The position numbers were made by a program, and so were the translations under genes. 64,000 nucleotides of DNA from Mycobacterium sp. 050128 (GTDB taxonomy: Bacteria > Actinomycetota > Actinomycetes > Mycobacteriales > Mycobacteriaceae), in NCBI RefSeq assembly GCF_036409155.1, contig NZ_JAZGLW010000001.1:1240001-1304000 (forward strand), read 5' to 3'. The notes beneath the pieces are model-generated. The model saw only the letters and a program-made list of their open reading frames with translations, ran no database searches and had not been told where the DNA came from. Shown one piece after another: positions 61,673-64,000 of this stretch (its first letter is position 1; each line of letters starts with the position of its first letter).

Positions 61673-63274
61673 GTGGTGATCGCCCGGGCCCCGCAGGACA
61701 CAGCCGAGGCATACCGCCTCAAGCTCTTTGTGCACACCACGCTGGCCGATTCGCTGCGCACCGCCGCCGAAATATCGCCACAGCGAGTAGTATTGGTGGA
61801 CAAGGATATTCGGCTAGATTGTGTCGCGCTCTACACGCAGGCCTGCGCGTTGGCAACCGCTCTGGTGTCGCGCATGCCGACAGGCAGCGTGGTGTCGTTC
61901 ATGCTGCCGAATTGGCACGAGGCCGCCGTCATCTATCTGGCCGCGACGCTGGCCGGAATGGTGGTGAACCCGATCCTGCCGTCGCTGCGCGACCACGATC
62001 TGCGTTTCATCCTCGAAGACTCCGATACCGCAATGATTTTCGTCCCTGGCGCATACGGTGGGCATGACTACGCGGCGATGCTCGACCGGGTGACGGCAGC
62101 GATGAGCCCGGCACCGGCAGTGGTGGTGGTCCGCGGCGCTGCCGATTCGCACACACCGTACGGGGCCTTGCTGGCGGAGCGGCCGGCACGGGATGCGGTG
62201 CTTCCCGAGCTGGATCCCGATTCGGTGCGGATGATCCTTTACACCTCCGGCACCACGAGCCGCCCGAAAGGCGTCCTCCACACCCATAATTCGATCCATG
62301 CCTTGATCTGTCAGATTCGCGACCACTGGATGATCGAGCCGGTCGATACGTTCCTGGTCCCGTCGCCGATCGCCCATATCGGTGGCTCTATATATGCCTT
62401 CGAATGCCCGCTCCTGCTGGGGACGACCGCGGTGCTGATGGACCGATGGGATCCGTCGGAGGCGGTCGCGCTGATGGACGCCGAGGGATGTACCCACATG
62501 GCCGGGGCCACGCCATTCCTGCAGCAGCTGTTGTCTGCCGCCGAGCAAGCCGGCACCCGGCTGCCCGACTTGAAGGTGTTCATCTGCGGCGGCGCATCCG
62601 TATCGCCGACGCTGATTCGCCGTGCCGCAGCGTATTTCACCCGTGCCGTGGTCACCCGGGTGTATGGGTGCACGGAAGTGCCCGTCGCGACAGTCGGCGC
62701 TCCGGGGTCCGACGAAGCCGATTGCGCGGCGGACACCGACGGCAGACCCGGGATCGCGGAGATCAAGCTCGTCGCGCACGAGTCCGCACCCGCCGGTGAC
62801 GGGGAAATCTGCGTGCGCGGCCCGCAGATGCTGGTGGGTTACCACCACGCGCAAGACGACTCCTTCGATGCCGCAGGCTTTTTCCGCACCGGGGACCTTG
62901 GGCGCTGGGTTGACGACCGGTACCTCGTCGTGACCGGGCGAGCCAAGGACGTCATCATCCGCAGCGGCGAGAACATCTCGGCCAAGGAGGTCGAGGACCT
63001 GCTTGCCGACCACCCCGGCATCGCCGAGATTGCCGTCGTCGGGCTGCCCGACGAGCGCACCGGCGAGCGCACGTGTGCGGTGATCGTTCCCAGGGGGACG
63101 GCCACCCCGGACGTCGCGAGCCTGCTTGGGCTGCTGGTGAGCAAGGGCGTCGCCAAATTCAAGGCACCAGAGCAGGTCGTGATCACCGATGCCCTGCCGA
63201 AAAACGACGCGGGCAAGGTTCTCAAGCATCAGATCCGAGCGTCTTTGATCGACGCAAGAACTAGGGACGGGTGA
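61673..63274 (+). CDS. Acyl-CoA ligase (adenylate-forming)
   Basis: A 533-residue AMP-forming ligase. Motifs in order: [19 protein letters not shown] (P-loop), [11 protein letters not shown] (A5), [11 protein letters not shown] (A7), [20 protein letters not shown] (A8 hinge) and the catalytic lysine in [12 protein letters not shown]. It is similar to medium-chain or cyclohexane-carboxylate-type ligases. Start is a GTG at 61673, four bases after gntR; a second GTG follows directly. Expected to activate the substrate acid or the hydroxy acid made after lactone opening. Confidence 0.93.
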   Translation: MVIARAPQDTAEAYRLKLFVHTTLADSLRTAAEISPQRVVLVDKDIRLDCVALYTQACALATALVSRMPTGSVVSFMLPNWHEAAVIYLAATLAGMVVNPILPSLRDHDLRFILEDSDTAMIFVPGAYGGHDYAAMLDRVTAAMSPAPAVVVVRGAADSHTPYGALLAERPARDAVLPELDPDSVRMILYTSGTTSRPKGVLHTHNSIHALICQIRDHWMIEPVDTFLVPSPIAHIGGSIYAFECPLLLGTTAVLMDRWDPSEAVALMDAEGCTHMAGATPFLQQLLSAAEQAGTRLPDLKVFICGGASVSPTLIRRAAAYFTRAVVTRVYGCTEVPVATVGAPGSDEADCAADTDGRPGIAEIKLVAHESAPAGDGEICVRGPQMLVGYHHAQDDSFDAAGFFRTGDLGRWVDDRYLVVTGRAKDVIIRSGENISAKEVEDLLADHPGIAEIAVVGLPDERTGERTCAVIVPRGTATPDVASLLGLLVSKGVAKFKAPEQVVITDALPKNDAGKVLKHQIRASLIDARTRDG

Positions 63275-63275
63275 C

Positions 63276-64000
63276 ATGCAGGTCGCAATCGTCACGGGAG
63301 CCAGCAGCGGTATCGGCTTGGGCTGCGCGACCAGACTCGCCGAGATGGGCATGTCGATCCTGGGGACGGGCCGCGACCCAGATCGGCTCGCCGAACTCGA
63401 GAGGGCGATCAACGATCCGGATCGCGTCGCCACGCTCGCGGTCGACTTGACCGACGATGACGCGCCGCGGCGCATCGTGGATCTCGCGGTGCGGCGCTGG
63501 GGTCACATTGACTTCCTGATCAACAATGCCGGAGTGGGCAGCCCCAAACCGCTGCACGAGACCGACGACGAAACCCTGGACTACTTCTTGGGTTTGATGT
63601 TGCGGGCGCCCTTTCGGCTCGCGCGCGACGTGCTGCCACACATGCCCCCCGGGTCGGCGATCATCAACGTGACATCGACATTCGCCGTCGTCGGCGGTCT
63701 GCGCGGCGGCGCCTACTCCGCCGCCAAGGGCGGGCTGACCGCCCTGACCACCCACATCGCCTGCCAGTACGGCGCGTCCGGCATCCGCTGTAACGCCGTC
63801 GCACCCGGGGTGACGGTGACGCCGATGGTCGAGAGGCGCTTGGAGGACGAGCGATTCCGCAAAATCAACACCGAGATGACCCCGCATCAGCGGTTGGGCC
63901 GCATCGACGACATAGCCAGCACCGTGGCCTTCCTGTGCTCGCCGGGCGGAAGTTTCATCAACGGCCAAACGATCGTCGTGGACGGCGGATGGAGTTCGAC
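63276..64000 (+). CDS. Short-chain dehydrogenase (partial, runs off the window)
   Basis: At least 241 residues of a classical SDR from the ATG at 63276. Cofactor motif TGASSGIG is at residues 8-15, NNAG near 88-91, the catalytic Ser in [11 protein letters not shown] and YSAAK as Yxxx[11 protein letters not shown], near the very end of the window, is usually within ten to fifteen residues of the C-terminus, so only a little is missing. It begins one base after the ligase stop and belongs to the same operon. Confidence 0.92.
   Translation, partial: MQVAIVTGASSGIGLGCATRLAEMGMSILGTGRDPDRLAELERAINDPDRVATLAVDLTDDDAPRRIVDLAVRRWGHIDFLINNAGVGSPKPLHETDDETLDYFLGLMLRAPFRLARDVLPHMPPGSAIINVTSTFAVVGGLRGGAYSAAKGGLTALTTHIACQYGASGIRCNAVAPGVTVTPMVERRLEDERFRKINTEMTPHQRLGRIDDIASTVAFLCSPGGSFINGQTIVVDGGWSS

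Overview
The window comes from a high-GC actinobacterium, almost certainly a non-tuberculous Mycobacterium. The left 38 kb carries, in inverted orientation, the gene order I know from M. tuberculosis Rv0116c to Rv0142: ldtA, oxyS, oxcA, fadD7, fusA2, an F420/PPOX protein, pepA, treS, mak, a membrane protein, fbpC, htdZ, fadE1, fgd2, a GNAT enzyme, ephF, a TetR gene, cyp138, msrA, and the Rv0138-Rv0142-like genes. Antigen 85C, an F420-dependent Tat lipoprotein, maltokinase and an L,D-transpeptidase are all mycobacterial hallmarks. All assignments are by reading the proteins; no searches were run.

Layout. (1) 1-8.5 kb: dps, an AlkA-like glycosylase, and a leftward four-gene operon (SnoaL, SDR, methyltransferase, DUF427) behind a textbook KstR-type operator. 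Then msrA, cyp138 with a divergent TetR gene and a palindromic spacer, and ephF. (2) 8.5-16.3 kb: a block not at this place in M. tuberculosis, with a sulfotransferase, TetR, DUF1214, LLM oxidoreductase, SRPBCC, and a fatty-acid desaturase/ferredoxin-reductase pair facing a FabR/DesT-like regulator. (3) 16.3-24.8 kb: GNAT, fgd2, a GAF-ANTAR protein, fadE1, htdZ, then an inserted phosphoesterase and MarR-ABC exporter operon, then fbpC. (4) 24.8-38.8 kb: the trehalose-to-maltose-1-phosphate pair treS-mak, pepA, fusA2, a probable oxalate-degrading divergon (fadD7/oxcA with LysR), and ldtA. (5) 38.8-49.6 kb: a carboxylic acid reductase, a lipoprotein, a quinone-oxidoreductase-like protein, an NRAMP relative with the signature of Mg2+-type (NRMT) members preceded by a small ORF and strong RNA hairpins, an O-methyltransferase and an acyltransferase.

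(6) 49.6-64 kb is the most novel part. It is a divergent catabolic gene cluster. Seven tightly packed leftward genes encode an SDR, a Rieske oxygenase, a Baeyer-Villiger monooxygenase, an MFE-type SDR, a CaiB-type CoA-transferase, an atypical ThDP enzyme and an aldehyde dehydrogenase. Rightward genes encode a beta-propeller (SMP-30/NHL-like) protein, a HutC-type GntR regulator, an acyl-CoA ligase and an SDR that runs off the window. A perfect 16-bp palindrome with a GTCCGGAC core lies between the two arms, with a degenerate copy closer to the rightward arm. The enzyme set reads as a pathway: hydroxylate an alicyclic or terpenoid ring, oxidise to the ketone, insert oxygen to give a lactone, open it, activate to CoA, then shorten it by a ThDP C-C lyase whose aldehyde product is oxidised. 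The substrate is unknown.

No tRNA, rRNA, CRISPR array, insertion sequence, phage gene or replication origin was recognised.
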